From Rhabdophis nuchalis (taxonomy: Eukaryota; Chordata; Lepidosauria; Squamata; Natricidae), in the NCBI GenBank assembly GCA_039707465.1, contig CM077643.1, forward strand, positions 68,433,105 through 68,497,104: 64,000 bases of DNA, in the 5' to 3' direction. Position numbers and translations under genes: made by a program. Numbering within the stretch: the first letter of the stretch is position 1; each line of letters begins with the position of its first letter. The notes under the pieces are model-generated. The model saw nothing but the letters and a program-made list of their open reading frames with translations. It did no database searches and was not told where the DNA came from. Positions 20,706 through 33,894 of the stretch are shown piece after piece.

Positions 20706-20945
20706 GAAATTGGGTGCCAGTTTTTTCTGGTTTCAATTCAAGTTTTTGGTTATCATCTATAAAGCCCTCCATGGCATGGTGCTAGGCTGTCTAAGGTACT
20801 ATCTTGTTCCACTCATATCATCCTGCCCCAGCTGTTCAGGCAGGGAGGAGTACTGTATATAACAGATCCTGTTGTTTTGACCAACTGGATCAAGGAAGAC
20901 AGCCTTCTTTGCCATCACCTCCACCCTTTGGAACATCTTTAACAG
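20706..20945 (+). mobile_element. Old L2-like LINE fragment
   Basis: The frame at 20724-20860 (FQFKFLVIIYKALHGMVLGCLRYYLVPLISS) corresponds to RFKVLVIIFKALHGSGPSYLQDRILPHTSS of the L2 copy at 1294. Downstream CTTCTTTGCC...CCACCCTTTGGAA matches the (F/A)SVAGPALWN region. It is far more diverged than the other L2 copies, so it belongs to an older subfamily. Confidence 0.7.
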
Positions 20946-20948
20946 ATT

Positions 20949-21292
20949 AACAGAGTTGGAAGAGACCTTATAGGACATCTAGTCCAAACCCCCACTCAAG
21001 CAGGAGACCATACACCATTTCTGACGAATGACAGTCCAATCTCTTATTGAAAGTTTCAAGTGATGAAGCCCCAACAACTTCCGTATGCAAGCTGCTCCAT
21101 TGGTTGATTGTTCTCACTGTCAGAAAGTTCCTCTTCATTTCTAGGTTGAATTTCTCCTTGGTCAGTTTCCATCGATTATTCCTCCTCTTTGGACAGCCCT
21201 TCAAATTTTGGAACACTGCTATCATGTCTCCTTTGGTCTTCTCTTCACTTGACTAGCTATGCCCAGTTCCGAAAACCCTTTTTCATTGTTTT
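20949..21292 (-). mobile_element. CR1 LINE 3' end
   Basis: On the minus strand this ends in the CR1 tail GGACTAGATGTCC...TTCCAACTCTG (plus strand from 20951: CAGAGTTGGAAGAGACC). The coding remnant (frame at 21225-20968) reads MIAVFQNLKGCPKRRNNRWKLTKEKFNLEMKRNFLTVRTINQWSSLHTE when split at its breaks, the same C-terminal block as at 10479. A deletion has removed the RLFS segment. Confidence 0.85.
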
Positions 21293-22869
21293 AGTTATGC
21301 TACAATATTTTGTATTGTGCAGTTATGCTTGATGAAATGGGAAAAAAGGGTATGATAAGGACAGAGAATATTATAAAACTGTTTAATAATAGTCTCATAG
21401 TCCCATAATAGAAAACTGACCCCACATTCTTTTTTTGTCTAAAGACAAAACCTCCGTTATACTATTATGTGATGGTATACTGCCTTTGTCCCCAAGACTT
21501 TTCAACTAAATGCCACTTGATTATTAAAGAATTGAGATGAAATCAGCCTATCATTTCATTCAGAATATTGAACATTTCACAACTTTGACCTATAGGTGAA
21601 AGAGTTCCATAACCCACTTCAAATCTCCTTTTATCATCCAATTTCTAGCCTTTTTGTCATTCAGTTTTCAGTTTTTTTTAAAGCCAAGGCTCTAATATGT
21701 TTTCCAAAGGGTATGCATTATGAGGCAGACATTTGGCGTTTAATAACCATGACATAACAAAGACATATTGTCTTAAAACAAAAGCAGCTTTGATTCCACC
21801 CTGCCAACTATTTTTCTGCCAAATGTCAAAGAAAAGGGTTATGAACATTTATGCAGAACATTTATGTGGAGCGTTTGATGTAGCAAAGGGAGGGGGCATT
21901 TCAGCACCCCTTTTAGGGTTTTTTCGATGCATTATGTGGTTTGATGTAAGAGGCAAAAAATCTTAAAAGCGTAATGATGAGTGATCATTGTTCATGGTAT
22001 TCCACTGTCTTTGGATGAGCTAAAAAAATAATAATCCTGAAATGCAATTTAGTGACTGTGGTAAAATTCAAAATGTATTAAAATTTGCAGAAAGTTGTTT
22101 ATATTTTTAAATAGGGAGAGGATGATATGATTGGGAAACATATTTTAATTGTAGAGAACTTCACAATTAGTGCCTAACAATGGAAAGCAGAAAAGTTAGT
22201 CAGGAGTCCTAGTTTTACCAGTCTCCAAGTAATTGAGGGTCATAAACCAGAGGCTTACAATGACTGATTTTTAATAGTGGTACTATACGGAGAACAAAAG
22301 GAAGAGAATATATCGTAGATATCCTGATTGGACCTGCAGATATAGGGAAATATAAAAAATCAATTTCCCCCACTTTGTAACACTTATTCCATATACGTAT
22401 TTAGCTCTCTGATATATTAATACTGATTTTCGCAGAAGGATCAGTGTCTTTAAGTGATATTTAAGTGAAGAGCTGTAATATTCTATTGAGTCTACTGTGT
22501 CTTGTACTCCAAGAATTACATCATATCAAAGCACAATTAACATGGATTTAATTAAAGGTTCATTAATTAAATACAATAAGCATGACTTTCAGATTTAACT
22601 ATTTTTGCCTTTAGTCATATTACATGTGTGTGAGATGGCATGTACGAATAATCTTGGGAGACACCAGGAATACTGACAGTCTAGGCAACAATCTGATGAG
22701 GATTGTGTAGATGTGAGGAGAAAGCCCAGGGAGCATTTCAGAGGAGATCCTCCCTAGTATTCTAGAGACTAAAAATAAAGGAGGGGATACATAGTTCAGT
22801 CTTGTAAGATTGATGTTTGTCCTTTGAGGCAGCGCAGACAAGAAACATCACCGGGAACATGAGCACTAT
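21293..22869. other. Unannotated AT-rich interval
   Basis: About 1.6 kb without recognised genes or repeat ends. Confidence 0.45.
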
Positions 22870-22874
22870 CTTTA

Positions 22875-23399
<525 letters not shown>

Positions 23400-23481
23400 A
23401 AGGTTGCATTAAACAGAAACACTTCCTCCTGCCTCCCAAGGTCTCTCCTATGTACCATCGCAATGTGACAATGTGATATAC

Positions 23482-23945
23482 CCGTGATGGCGAACCTATG
23501 GCACGTGTGCCACAGGTGGCACGTGGAGCCATATCTGCTGGCATCCGAGCCATCAGCTCCAGTGCAGATGGGCGTGACAGCCAGTTGATTTTCGGCCTTC
23601 CAGAGGGCCAGGGGAGGCTAACAGCCTCCCCTGGCCCTCCCCAGGCTTCAGGAAAGCCTCTGGAACATGGGGAGGGCAAAAACACCTACCAGAAGTTTGT
23701 TTCGGGAGGCTTTCCTGGAGCCTGAGGAGGGTGAAAATGCCTCCCAAAGCCCCCTGGAGGAAATACCAAGCTCAGCTTGGAGGTGAGTAGTGTGGCATAC
23801 GTGGGGGGGGGAGTGTGTGGGAGGTTGTGCACACATGTGCATATGGGGGGGCTCTTTGCATTATGAGTGCTGGCACACAGGCGCGCTATTATGCATGCAC
23901 CCTCACATTTTTGGCACCCAACAACAAAAAGTTTCGCCATCACTG
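23482..23945. mobile_element. Non-autonomous hAT element (GTGATGGCGAACC family), 464 bp
   Basis: The ends CCGTGATGGCGAACCTATGG (23482) and AAGTTTCGCCATCACTG (23945) are inverted repeats. The flanking octamers TGATATAC (23474-23481) and CGATATAC (23946-23953) match at 7 of 8. The interior is GC-rich (CCTCCCCTGGCCCTCCCC) and non-coding; frames of 60-110 codons here are incidental. Confidence 0.9.
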
Positions 23946-24188
23946 CGATATACGATGGTCCTTGGGTAGTATACCTGTAATCTGTCCTAAACGATACACA
24001 CAGAGGTTCCATACCAGAAACACATTACTTTAAGATATTTGTTATTTTATTTGTGAAGCATTTTACAAAATTATTTTATCTAAAATCATGAAAAAAATCC
24101 CTGCTATCTCGTATATTCACATTGATTTAAATACATACTGGTACATACTATATTTACATACATACATACAATATATATACATACATAC

Positions 24189-24459
24189 CAGTGGTGGGTT
24201 CCTACCAGTTCAGACCAGTTTTGCTGAACTGGTAGTCATTTGGCAGCCTGGGTCACTGGAACGGGCAGCGATCCAGGCCTGCCATGGCCTTGAACCAGTT
24301 CTTTGGGTGGCGCAATCGGTGCCACCATCTTGTTTTTTGCTTCTGTGTATGCAGAGAACAATTTTTATTCCACTGCATATGTGCGCACAGTATGCATGAA
24401 GCGTGTGCGTGTAGCGTGCACACAAGCGAACTGGCAGTGCCTGCTGCAACCCACCCATG
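24189..24459. mobile_element. Non-autonomous hAT element (CAGTGGTGGGTTCCTACC family), 271 bp
   Basis: The left end is CAGTGGTGGGTTCCTACC at 24189 and the right end CTGCAACCCACCCATG at 24459. ATACATAC flanks both sides (24181-24188, 24460-24467), an 8-bp duplication, although it lies in an ATAC microsatellite and so carries less weight. The same family occurs in the opposite orientation at 60623-60847. Confidence 0.85.
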
Positions 24460-24495
24460 ATACATACATACATGCATGCATGCATGCATACATAC
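24460..24495. repeat. (ATAC)/(ATGC) microsatellite
   Basis: ATAC and ATGC units continue the array present on the left side of the hAT element (about 24150-24188), so the hAT split a pre-existing microsatellite. Confidence 0.85.
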
Positions 24496-25746
24496 ACGAT
24501 CACACTTTATATGTGTCCTTTTGTCAATTGCAAAAGCCCACTTATTAAACTTATTGGACCTGAAAACCTGACTTTGCAAAAAAAAAACACCACATCCTAC
24601 TATAAACTGCCTATATACTCAGATGCTATCTTAATAGCTCTTAGGTCCTTGATTGGGACTAAAGCTGTATTTACCAGTCCCAGATTATGAATTATGAATT
24701 GAAGATTAAATCTATAACAACAACAACTCATCTAAGGAATCTTAGATGGCACTTAGAAAAGCTGCACAATAACATTTCCATCTCTGAGTTACAAAAGGCC
24801 ACACATATATTACATCTGTACCTTACGATCTCTGAGGTTCTTGGAAAGAACCGGTTATGTAAGAAGTCCAACATCAGATAAAGAATTGGCAACTGTGACT
24901 TTATATTGTTGTGTATAATGATAATTGTAGTACTTGAATTTACTTGTGTTCTCATATCGGAAATAGACTCTTGGATTATAAGAGTCACCATAATTTACAT
25001 ATCCAATGACATTTTTTAATAATGTTCAGTACTTTTAATATACAGTGCATTGGATCCAAACTGTCAAAGATCCTTTGAAATTAAAATGAGGCAGATTAGT
25101 TATGCACTACATAAATCCCATTGTTTTCAGTGGCTCTCTTCTGAGTCTAAATCTGGATCTGTCTCATTAACTTGAACAACCTGTTACTTGAGAAGTTTCA
25201 AATACAATCTTGCAGCATTTTAATTGCTGTTTTGTAATTTACTTTATTTAGTCAGTTATTTAGTTGGGAATAGTTATTTTCGGCATGAAACGCTGATTAT
25301 TTAATAATGTCCTGCACTTTTAAAACACTAATCTATAAATGAGCATTAATATTGTTCCACACAAAGACTGCAAAGATCAAAGCAAGTATATTATCTATAG
25401 TCACAAACCATCACATTTATATATAACTTAGAAAAGCACTTTGCACTATTTATAATTAATATTCAAAATGGAGAATCATCTTGGGAGTTCCAAATGAGTA
25501 TTGAGAATTAGCTCTTAATATTTTTCCTCTTTTCAACTGGCCTATTTTGAGCATATCCTTTTTATTCCCTTCCACCTTCAACATTATTTTTCTTTCCTTT
25601 ATTATAAAGCGATAATAGTTTTAAAATTTTTTAGAGGTAAAACATTTTAAGGTTGCTACATACCTGGCATATGATTTGTTTTTGTTACAAATTCTGATTC
25701 CAAGAGAATGATTTCAACAAAAGTCTCATAATAACACTCCTCATTT
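24496..25746. other. Unannotated AT-rich interval
   Basis: No recognised gene or repeat. Confidence 0.45.
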
Positions 25747-26053
25747 GTCCTCACCTTATGACCAGTCACTCAGCAACTGTTTAAAGTTATAATGGATTAA
25801 AAAATTACGCAAAGTTCATATACATTTATGGCTGTTTGTAGCGTTCTGTGGCCATGTGACCATGTTTTATTATCATTTGCCAAACACTGGCACTTTTGGT
25901 TTTTAGCAAAACCATGCCCTTTGGTTTCCCTAATGATTGAGATGCTCGCTTCATGACTCCTGCACAAATAGTCATAAAATCACATTGTAAAATCATGACA
26001 TATGACCATAACAGACAGACTCCATTATGGTTGTATGTCAAGGACTGCCTGTA
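25747..26053. mobile_element. Degraded MITE of the CGACTTACGACC type
   Basis: The left end GTCCTCACCTTATGACCAG and right end TTGTATGTCAAGGACTGCC are inverted-repeat relatives. The interior (GTGGCCATGTGACCATG, TAATGATTGAGATGCTCGC) is shared with the copy at 58527-58885. It has no coding capacity; the superfamily is not resolved from these copies. Confidence 0.65.
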
Positions 26054-26104
26054 TACCACTCTTATCCATAGATCAGATAATAAAATGAGGATAGGAGAAA
26101 ATCT

Positions 26105-26668
26105 TTGGACACCTAATGGGAAGGAAGGACTCATTGGAGAAGAGCCTAATGCTGGGAACGATTGAGGACAAAAGAAGGGGACGGCAGAGAATGAGGTGGC
26201 TGGATGGAGTCACTGAAGCAGTAGGCACGAGCTTAAATGGACTCTGGGGGATGGTAGATGACAGGAAGGGCTGGATGAATGTTGTCCATGGCGTCATAAT
26301 GGGTCAGACACAGTAGTGGGTTACAGACGGTACAACCCGGTACAGGCATACCAGTGCCTGCCCGGAGCACCGGGTACTGTTCTGGCACGGTGCTCCAGGG
26401 GCCCCACCTGCTACCCACTGTCCTTATCTGCCATTAAGCTGTTCAGTGCTTCCACTTCCACTTCCACGCACAGCGCATACAGTGCCTGCACAACGCTCTG
26501 CCGAGCAGTGGAGCATCAAAGAGGCTTGTGAAGGCATCGCTGGAGGGTAAGATGCATGCGCATGCTGCGCCCATGTGCATACACACTGCACACATTCATG
26601 TGGAGGATGCTGGGCCTTGTTACAACCGTACCACCACTGGTCAGACACAACTTCACAACTAACAACAA
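26105..26668 (+). mobile_element. BovB (RTE) LINE 3' end, split by a hAT insertion
   Basis: The segments AATGGGAAGGAAGGACTCATTGG, GAGGTGGCTGGATGGAGTCA and the terminus GGGTCAGACACAACTTCACAACTAACAACAA are the conserved 3' end of BovB, also present at 52686-53266. The hAT element at 26311-26639 interrupts it within GGGTCAGACA|CAACTTC. Confidence 0.88.
26311..26639. mobile_element. Non-autonomous hAT element inserted in BovB, 329 bp
   Basis: The left end CAGTAGTGGGTTACAGACGG (26311) and right end AACCGTACCACCACTG (26639) are inverted repeats. A perfect 8-bp duplication GTCAGACA lies at 26303-26310 and 26640-26647. Removing the element and one octamer restores the BovB terminus exactly as seen at 53232-53262. 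The interior includes CTTCCACTTCCACTTCCACG. Confidence 0.94.
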
Positions 26669-29600
26669 AGGACAAAATCATTCCTTAACTCTGATACCAT
26701 TAACCCAACTTCCAAACGTCCTTTCTTTCTCATGTAATTCTATTTTTGTGAAGTGTGTCTCAAATTTCAGAATTATTAGACTACTAATCTATTCAAAGGG
26801 TAAGCATTTGTGAAGTTTTAAAGATATATGCATCTTTGCTGGCAATCAATCTATGTTTTGTTTTTCTCTACTCTGTATTTTCTTTTCTCTAGGCACATTT
26901 ATCTATCTAATTTATTAATTATTCAGATATATAAGCCACACAATTCTAATTGTACTGGAAAATGTTGTGGCCAAAAGCTGGACCATCTGTATATGAACAA
27001 TGTGGTTTCTTGGGCCAGTGATTTCTGTCTGGTTCTGCCTCATATTGTCACTCAGGTAAATTCAGTTTACTGTGAATATTTTACTACAAAGATACTTTTA
27101 AGCAAGTCACATGCATCATTTGGTGATTTGCCATTAGAGAGCCTGTGGTTTATGGCTATTGTGGCTATTAATTGCCCAATTGGAGCAAGGAACTGTTGCC
27201 TAATGATATTTAAATGATCATTTTTTCACACAATATATTGCGGTCATACAGCTTGTCAGCACATCCTGCATCATCAGTTTTAGGAAGACACCTAATCACT
27301 AGTTGAAAACAGAAAAGACAATACTTGACACCAAAGTTATATACTGTAGCTGTACAGTGCCAATGCTGGATTCAGGAGTACCTTAACCCCATTCAGAACA
27401 AATACATTTCCCAACTTCCCAAACAACAAATGAACGTTGATGAATCAACAGTAAATAGTGGAACTCACTAAGGATCTCTAATATTGCCTAAATGTAGTCT
27501 GATTTTCCAGATGCTACTATGCAGCTGGCTCTAACTTCTTTTAGTTTCCTTATAGTTTCCTATAATTCCCCAAAAGTCCCCAGTATGGGATTTGTGTTTG
27601 TTTGTTTGTTTGTTTGTTTGTTCATTTGTTTCCTGACAATCAAAGATATTTGGTCAATCGCCACAACTCCCCACTAGGGTGATTAAATTCTCACAACATG
27701 GTGTTAACATTCCAATTGGCCAGACTGAAGAATCCTGCATCAAGCTATAGAATCATGTGTTTTTGCCTTAGTAAAATATGTGAATCCAAAAAACAGTATT
27801 TAAAAAGTGGCAGTTAAAAAGCCACAATTTATGGTTTAATGTGAAATATGAATTGAGTTAAAACATAGCATTTACAAACCATGGCTAAAACAAATTACAG
27901 CATACCGCATCACATAAATACAACTACTGCAAAGGGCATTATATGAAACTGCAATTGTGATTGTATCAACTTGACTGACACCTAATACTATCATCCCTCT
28001 GTGAGTCCATCCAAGGTTACTGAAGGGGGAAGATATTGACCAGAGTGGAATATTCCATGTGTAGCCAAACCTGCAGCCAGCTCTATCTTTCTACTGACTT
28101 CAAGGCAAAAGTCAGATTACTGCTATTGGACAAAAGATCAATCAGATACTAACACTGCCTACACCTGGTTTAAAATGTGTCTGTCAATGTGGATTCAATG
28201 AGTTTGTCTGAAATAAAGTATAAACTGAATAAAATGTCTAATTTAAAGCATATATACCAAACAGTGGAATTAAAGCCATAAGAAAATAACATTCACCACA
28301 ATAATTTCATTTGATCCACAGACAAGAATGCAACTCTTGCTTGCTTAAAAAATAATGCTTTGGTCCAAGATTCTTTTTTGCTTAATCCAGATGTTGGAAA
28401 GTGCCTATTAGTTACTTATCTATAGCCAACTTTAGTTCCAAGCATAAGCAATTTTTATTGTAGAAATTGTAGCCTGAAAAACATAGTTTTGAAATAATAG
28501 TTCAGATTTAACAAATACCAGGGATGATAATTTCTCATCCTGTTACAATTCATCCTCTATACTTATTAATTCAATTTACCTTATATAAATAGATAAAAGC
28601 CATAAACTGTCATTCAACTTTCAGCAATTATTTTCCAAATTTCCTACTGAATGATGATTCCACCCTTTTAAGGTTAAACCAAGCAGTTTGTGGGAGTTAT
28701 GTGTGAATAAGGCTCAAATATTAAGTGTTACAGCGCTGTATATAATGAAACACAAATGGTTTTTTCCTTCTTCCTCCATATTCACGTTTTTTAAAGAAAG
28801 ATTATCCATTTTCTTGTGGGTTTTTTTTTTTTTTGCTTTCTACACAAGTCACCTTAAGACATTTTCAACTTTCATTTGGCAAATACAAAGTAAATTGATT
28901 TGTATAGCAGAGTCTGAAAAATAATTTCAATTGGAACTGTTTACATGGGATGGAATGGGAAGGGATGGAATGAAGAAGAATGAAATACAGTTGTGTGTGA
29001 CTTTTACAGAGTGAAATGTGAACTTTATTCTATTTGAATAAAGTTTTTACATTTGGGCATCATTTACTACTTTGGGTACATTTTTGGATCACAAATTATA
29101 GGTACATGCATTTTTAATATTAGAGCTTGTGATTAAATTTGTTAAAACACTTTTACATAATATAGAATCACCACTTTTTCTGATTTTTTTTCAATGTTAT
29201 AAGGGAATCATGCTACTGAAATATGGCAACATGCAAGCTAACATTTTCTGTTGTCAATGAAGTAAAAAATGCAGTTGTTGGATGGCCTTATTATTCCTAA
29301 ATAAGCACACAAAGCTATAAAAAACCCCAAACCATTCAATTTCTATAATGCCATTTACCCACCCCATTGAGACATTTGGCCACTCACAAAATACTCAAAG
29401 GTCTAGTCTTTAAGTCATAACAAATGTGGCCTGCTCCTACCCTGCTTCTTTAGTTAATGCTCCCTTTCCTTCTTACTACATCACAGTTTCTATAACAGAA
29501 TTATATCTGATGGTTTTTTCTATGCATAAAACATAAAGAAAGGAAGGTGGTTTTGATGGAGTTGATCATTTTTAACATCAAAGGCTGAGTATTTTCTAGA

Positions 29601-29915
29601 AATATTCTTCATTTAACTTTCATCTGCCAATGACTAACATTTCATGTCTGGAGTTGAGTAGCTAAGGGATAATTTTCAGCTATTTAAATAGCATCCTGTG
29701 TTTTAGCTAGGTGTTTCATCTTGGTGGTTACCAACTACATTTTTAATGCAGTATTACCTTTTCAAGTTATAGTAACAACTGATATAAGGAAGGGTTAATT
29801 TAATATATAATGGCGATCAGTCATATGGGAAATGGAATAATCTCAGGATAATGTCTGTGAGTTCATATCTATGGAAATATTGACTGTATATGGTTGTAGC
29901 TGCTACAACCATATT
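26669..29915. other. Unannotated 3.2-kb AT-rich interval with (GTTT)n
   Basis: It contains a (GTTT)n microsatellite at about 27594-27632 and a 9-bp perfect hairpin at 29022-29044 (ACTTTATTC, 5 bases, GAATAAAGT). The longest frame (26828-27217, 129 codons) has no recognisable domain. No transposon ends were recognised. Confidence 0.45.
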
Positions 29916-30096
29916 TTATTAGAGCTGGGTTTTAAATTAAATTGTTTTTAGCACGGGTTATACTGTTTAATTGTAGTTTTAAATTTTGTAGATTTTTACT
30001 GTTTGTATTTTTGGATTTTAAGTTCCTGTGCGCCGCCCTGATTCCCTTTGTGGGAGATAGGGCGGGATAGAAACTTAATAAAAGTTAAAGTTAAAG
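29916..30096 (+). mobile_element. L2 LINE 3' UTR fragment
   Basis: TTTTTAGCACGGGTTATACTG at 29944 matches the L2 3' UTR at 17410, and the L2 hairpin follows (GCGCCGCCCTGATTCCCTTTG near 30030). The tail is built from AAGTTA units (30078-30095). No coding part is retained. Confidence 0.85.
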
Positions 30097-33000
30097 TGTA
30101 TTAGTAACCGGCACCTAGGGTTACTGTAAGTAAATGGAGAATACTTTTTCTAGCCTTCTCAGCCATGTTGACCTGACTTCTTGTTCCTAGTTGCCTACTC
30201 GTTCTCTTTGGCAATCCTTGGATTCTTTATAATCACTGCAGGAAGCTGTAATATTTGGAAACTGTAGTATTTGGAGTGCAATTCTAGTGTAATTACCACT
30301 TGCCCCCCTTCATTTAAATATATGTAAGATTCTGCAATTGTTTCAAAGAAATAATGTTATGAAGAAGGAGGATCTGTACCCTGTAGCCAGTCCGTGATTG
30401 TCTCTCAAGCAACCTCTAGTAAAGAAGCTGATGGTCTTTTGAATTTACATTCTCTTTCATCAAATCTGCCAGAAGAAAAACCTTAAGCCGCTTCCTGTAC
30501 TTTATGCAATCCTCACAGTGATTTTGAATCCAGTAACAAAGAATCAAAGAAAAAGGTAAATAACATATAAATGTATTACTTCTTCATCAAATTTGCACAG
30601 CAACCCATCTCAAAAACAGCAACTCTGAGCAATAAGCAACTATAAGAAAAACATGAATATAAAAACAACAGACATAAAAAGCAGAAATCTACATTTAGAA
30701 GTAAGTAGTATATATAAAAAACAAATATACAAATTTCTAGCAAATGGTCACCTTGACAAAGGAACCATTGAACAAATTTTCAGCTCCCTGGAGCTCCAGG
30801 CCCGATAACAAGGCTTGAGGGCTTCTGAAATGATAGGAGAAATGGAGGTAATCTAATTTTAAAGGGAAGAATGCTCTATAAAGTGGTTGCCACAGCACAG
30901 AAGGCATGTCTCCCAGGACCCATTATATACAACCTCTCTGCCATATGTAATGGGGCAAGCTGAAATGATTGGAAGAGATGGCTCCTTATATTGCCTGGTC
31001 ACTGTCTACAATTGTATTCTTTATTATTTTGGTTTCAGACAGACAGAAAATACTGCTGTCATTTTTACTTTTGCGGTTGTGTTTCCTGAGCTTGATATGC
31101 ATCAAAAAATTCCACGCACAAGGGGCAATAGTGACTTTGTTTACTTGAAATCAATGCAAGATAACAATGACTCCTGAACTTGCCTGGATTTCCTTGAAGT
31201 TTTTAGCCACCATAATTGGTCAACAGCTGTCAAGCTTTTGTTCAATGCTGTGCAGAACAAACTGATCCTTTCTTTGCACAAAAAAGCTTTTTGATACGTC
31301 TATATAATTTTTCTATTTATGTTATTCCTCCTCCTCCGTCCTCTCTCTGTTTTCCTTTTTAAAGGATGACCATATCCTAGGCATTGGCATAGGTTTCTCT
31401 CCTAGGGTGCAAAGAAAAAATATCTGTGCAAATGCCACATAGACATCAGGAAGGGCATATGGCTAGTTCAGCTCCATCCCCAACTCCATCTTCCCAACTC
31501 TATCCCATTTTAAGGAATTACAGGGTCATAAAAAGAGAGTTTTTGAATCATAAATCCTGTTCATTTTTTCTTTTACATCAAAAATTCATAAGGGGTTTCT
31601 AGTCCACAATAAACATAGGTATTATCTTTTCTGTGATCAGAGATACATTTCCCCCATCTAAACAAGTTCCATTATCTTCACTAACCATTCCTCTATTGTG
31701 TGTTGAATGTTTTTTATCTTTGTGCATATAATAATAATGTCACTGCAATTATACACATCTAAAAAAATTCCATGGATTTTTTTCCCCAACAGCTTGTCCA
31801 TGAGTTCCAAAAGAAAAAGCTCCAGTCACAACTGCATATCAATTTTTAAAATATTCTGAATAAATGAATCCAAAATTTTCTACCTGTTTTACATGTCCAT
31901 TGAACATAATAAAATATTCCTTCTTGTTGTTCATATTTCTAACATAAATTTGAAATGGCTTTATACATTCTAGGCAATTTTTTTCTGATTATGTATGACA
32001 ATGGTATATAATTTTATAAAAATTCTATAAAATATAATGCTTCATTATAACCAAAACCTTTAGCTTTTACAATACATTCTTTCACTTCTTTCAAGTTTCA
32101 ATAAAAGTTTATACGTTTTAGCAATTACACGTTTGCTATTGATACATTACATATTTCAAACTCAGTTTCACAATGTTCTAAAACCATAAACTGTTTTATC
32201 TACTTTAAATCTTTCCAATAACCCTAAATAAGAACATTGTCAACTATATCCCTCTGCCATCAGTTCATCTCTTGATTACATTTTACATTACCTTTGCCAA
32301 CATTCTAATTTTTGTACCTTTTATTCTTATTGTATGTTTATTTCATCTCCTTTATGTTCATACTACAGAAACTTTATTAGCCTAAATCCAGCCAATGGAA
32401 CATTCTTTTTTTTCTTCTTCAAATTCCTGCATGAATCTATGTCTGATTCTCAACACTTGTCCAGAATACTTGAAATGATTGAAGAAAATGCTCTCGGTGA
32501 GCAAACCTGAAGAGTTTATGATGGCAAATGTTTGGAAAAAGCTTCATTTAAAACGTGGATGAAGCAGCTGATATGAAATGGGCAAGATCTGTGAATGTGT
32601 AGATGAACGTTTAGATGTAAACGCTGAAGGCTACTATGGCTGGAAAATCTAAACCATCTTTTAAAAAGAGGACATAATTCAAGGCATGTAGAATATGCTC
32701 TGCTGCAAAGAAATATATTTTGTTCCTTAAAAGGAAATAAAATTAAATTAAAAAACCATAGCAAAAGGCTATGTCTTCTATATTCCCTGATCTGCATACC
32801 TAAGAACATTTTCTTCTGGCAAGAAGAGTCATGATATTTTATTCATACAATTTTATTTTATTTTGGAACATCTGCACATGCATGTTAGTATTTATTTCAA
32901 ATGATAATCTAATGGTAAATGCTGGATGAGTGTTATCTGTAAGAATGGCAAGAATTGTCTCACAATTGACTGCGTTAGTCAATGAAATGAAATGAAACAT

Positions 33001-33283
33001 ACAGTATATAAATTGTGCTTCACTTGCATTGTAATTTAACCAAGCAAAATGCTTTCTAAGCATTTCCACTTGAACTTTTCCATCTGAGAAGCCAACATTT
33101 GAAATTATCTGCATACCATGAGCCAGAAGTCTTACCTTTCTGTACTCATTTTTATCTACTACCTAAATGAAGAGTTTAAGCCTTGCATATTGAGACCACA
33201 GGTGCTAGTGGAGAACTTTCTCTTTTCCAGTTCCAATTGCTTTCTGAAAATCAAACTCTCTCATTGTGCTAATGAGGACCTTG
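30097..33283. other. Unannotated 3.2-kb AT-rich interval
   Basis: No recognised gene; frames up to 97 codons show no family resemblance. No convincing transposon end seen. Confidence 0.45.
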
Positions 33284-33502
33284 ATATAAACCACAGGTGT
33301 CAAACTCGCCACGTTATGTTGATGTTATGTGACATATTGTGATGTTTTTCGCCTTTGCAGGGGTGGCCATGGCCTGTATGTGATGCATCTGGCTTGCAGG
33401 CCAGTGGTAGGATTCAAATTTTTTTTTTTACTACTGGTTCTGTGGGCATGGCTTGGTGGGTGTGTTGGGCGTGGCTTGGTAGGCGTGGCACAGGAAGGAT
33501 AC

Positions 33503-33800
33503 TGTTGAGTCCCCAAGCCTATGTCCCAGACAACTCGTCTGGTAACCTATGAGTCACCGCATTCCGGAGCTGAGCCAGCAGCTGCAGTGATTAACAGAGA
33601 CAAGCTGTCTGGAATCTGTCTGGAAAGGAGTTACAATGTTGCAACTGCTTGCTAGGAGTTTCCTGCCTGGTAACTCTATATAAGAGGTTGCCAGAGAAGA
33701 AACCTTGCCAGTTGAATCTTGTGTGTGTTGTAAATAGTGTGAATAAACGTTCCTGTTGTTTTGACCATGCCTGAGTCGGAATCCTTTGTCTGATCTAACA
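33503..33800 (+). repeat. 5' LTR of the Gypsy element (298 bp)
   Basis: It starts TGTTGAGTCC and ends GATCTAACA. A TATA box (TATATAAG) is at 33677-33684 and a polyadenylation signal AATAAA at 33742-33747, followed by a GT-rich stretch (TTCCTGTTGTTTTG). It drives transcription of the genomic RNA. Confidence 0.97.
33677..33684 (+). promoter_or_regulatory. TATA box of the 5' LTR
   Basis: TATATAAG lies 58 bases upstream of AATAAA, so U3/R should begin about 25-30 bases downstream of it. The identical motif in the 3' LTR is at 38373-38380. Confidence 0.75.
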
Positions 33801-33801
33801 C

Positions 33802-33819
33802 TGGCGACGAAGGTGGGAT
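33802..33819 (+). promoter_or_regulatory. Primer binding site (candidate tRNA-Ser)
   Basis: TGGCGACGAAGGTGGGAT begins two bases from the LTR end and carries the TGG needed to pair with a tRNA CCA tail. From memory it resembles the complement of the 3' end of a vertebrate serine tRNA (GCT anticodon) with about two mismatches; the primer identity is an inference. Confidence 0.65.
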
Positions 33820-33894
33820 TCAGGCCGTGGCCTTAGAACGCAACGGGTAACGAATACTTCAACAACAGAGCGCAGCACGACGCACAGCCTCACC

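Noticed and set aside
20867..20883. 17-base match TCCTGTTGTTTTGACCA to the Gypsy LTR (33751-33767)
   Set aside because: The match does not extend on either side and lies inside an old L2 fragment; most likely chance.
26828..27217. 129-codon frame as a host gene
   Set aside because: AT-rich low-complexity translation with no recognisable domain, splice-site context or repeat protein; nothing supports it beyond being open.
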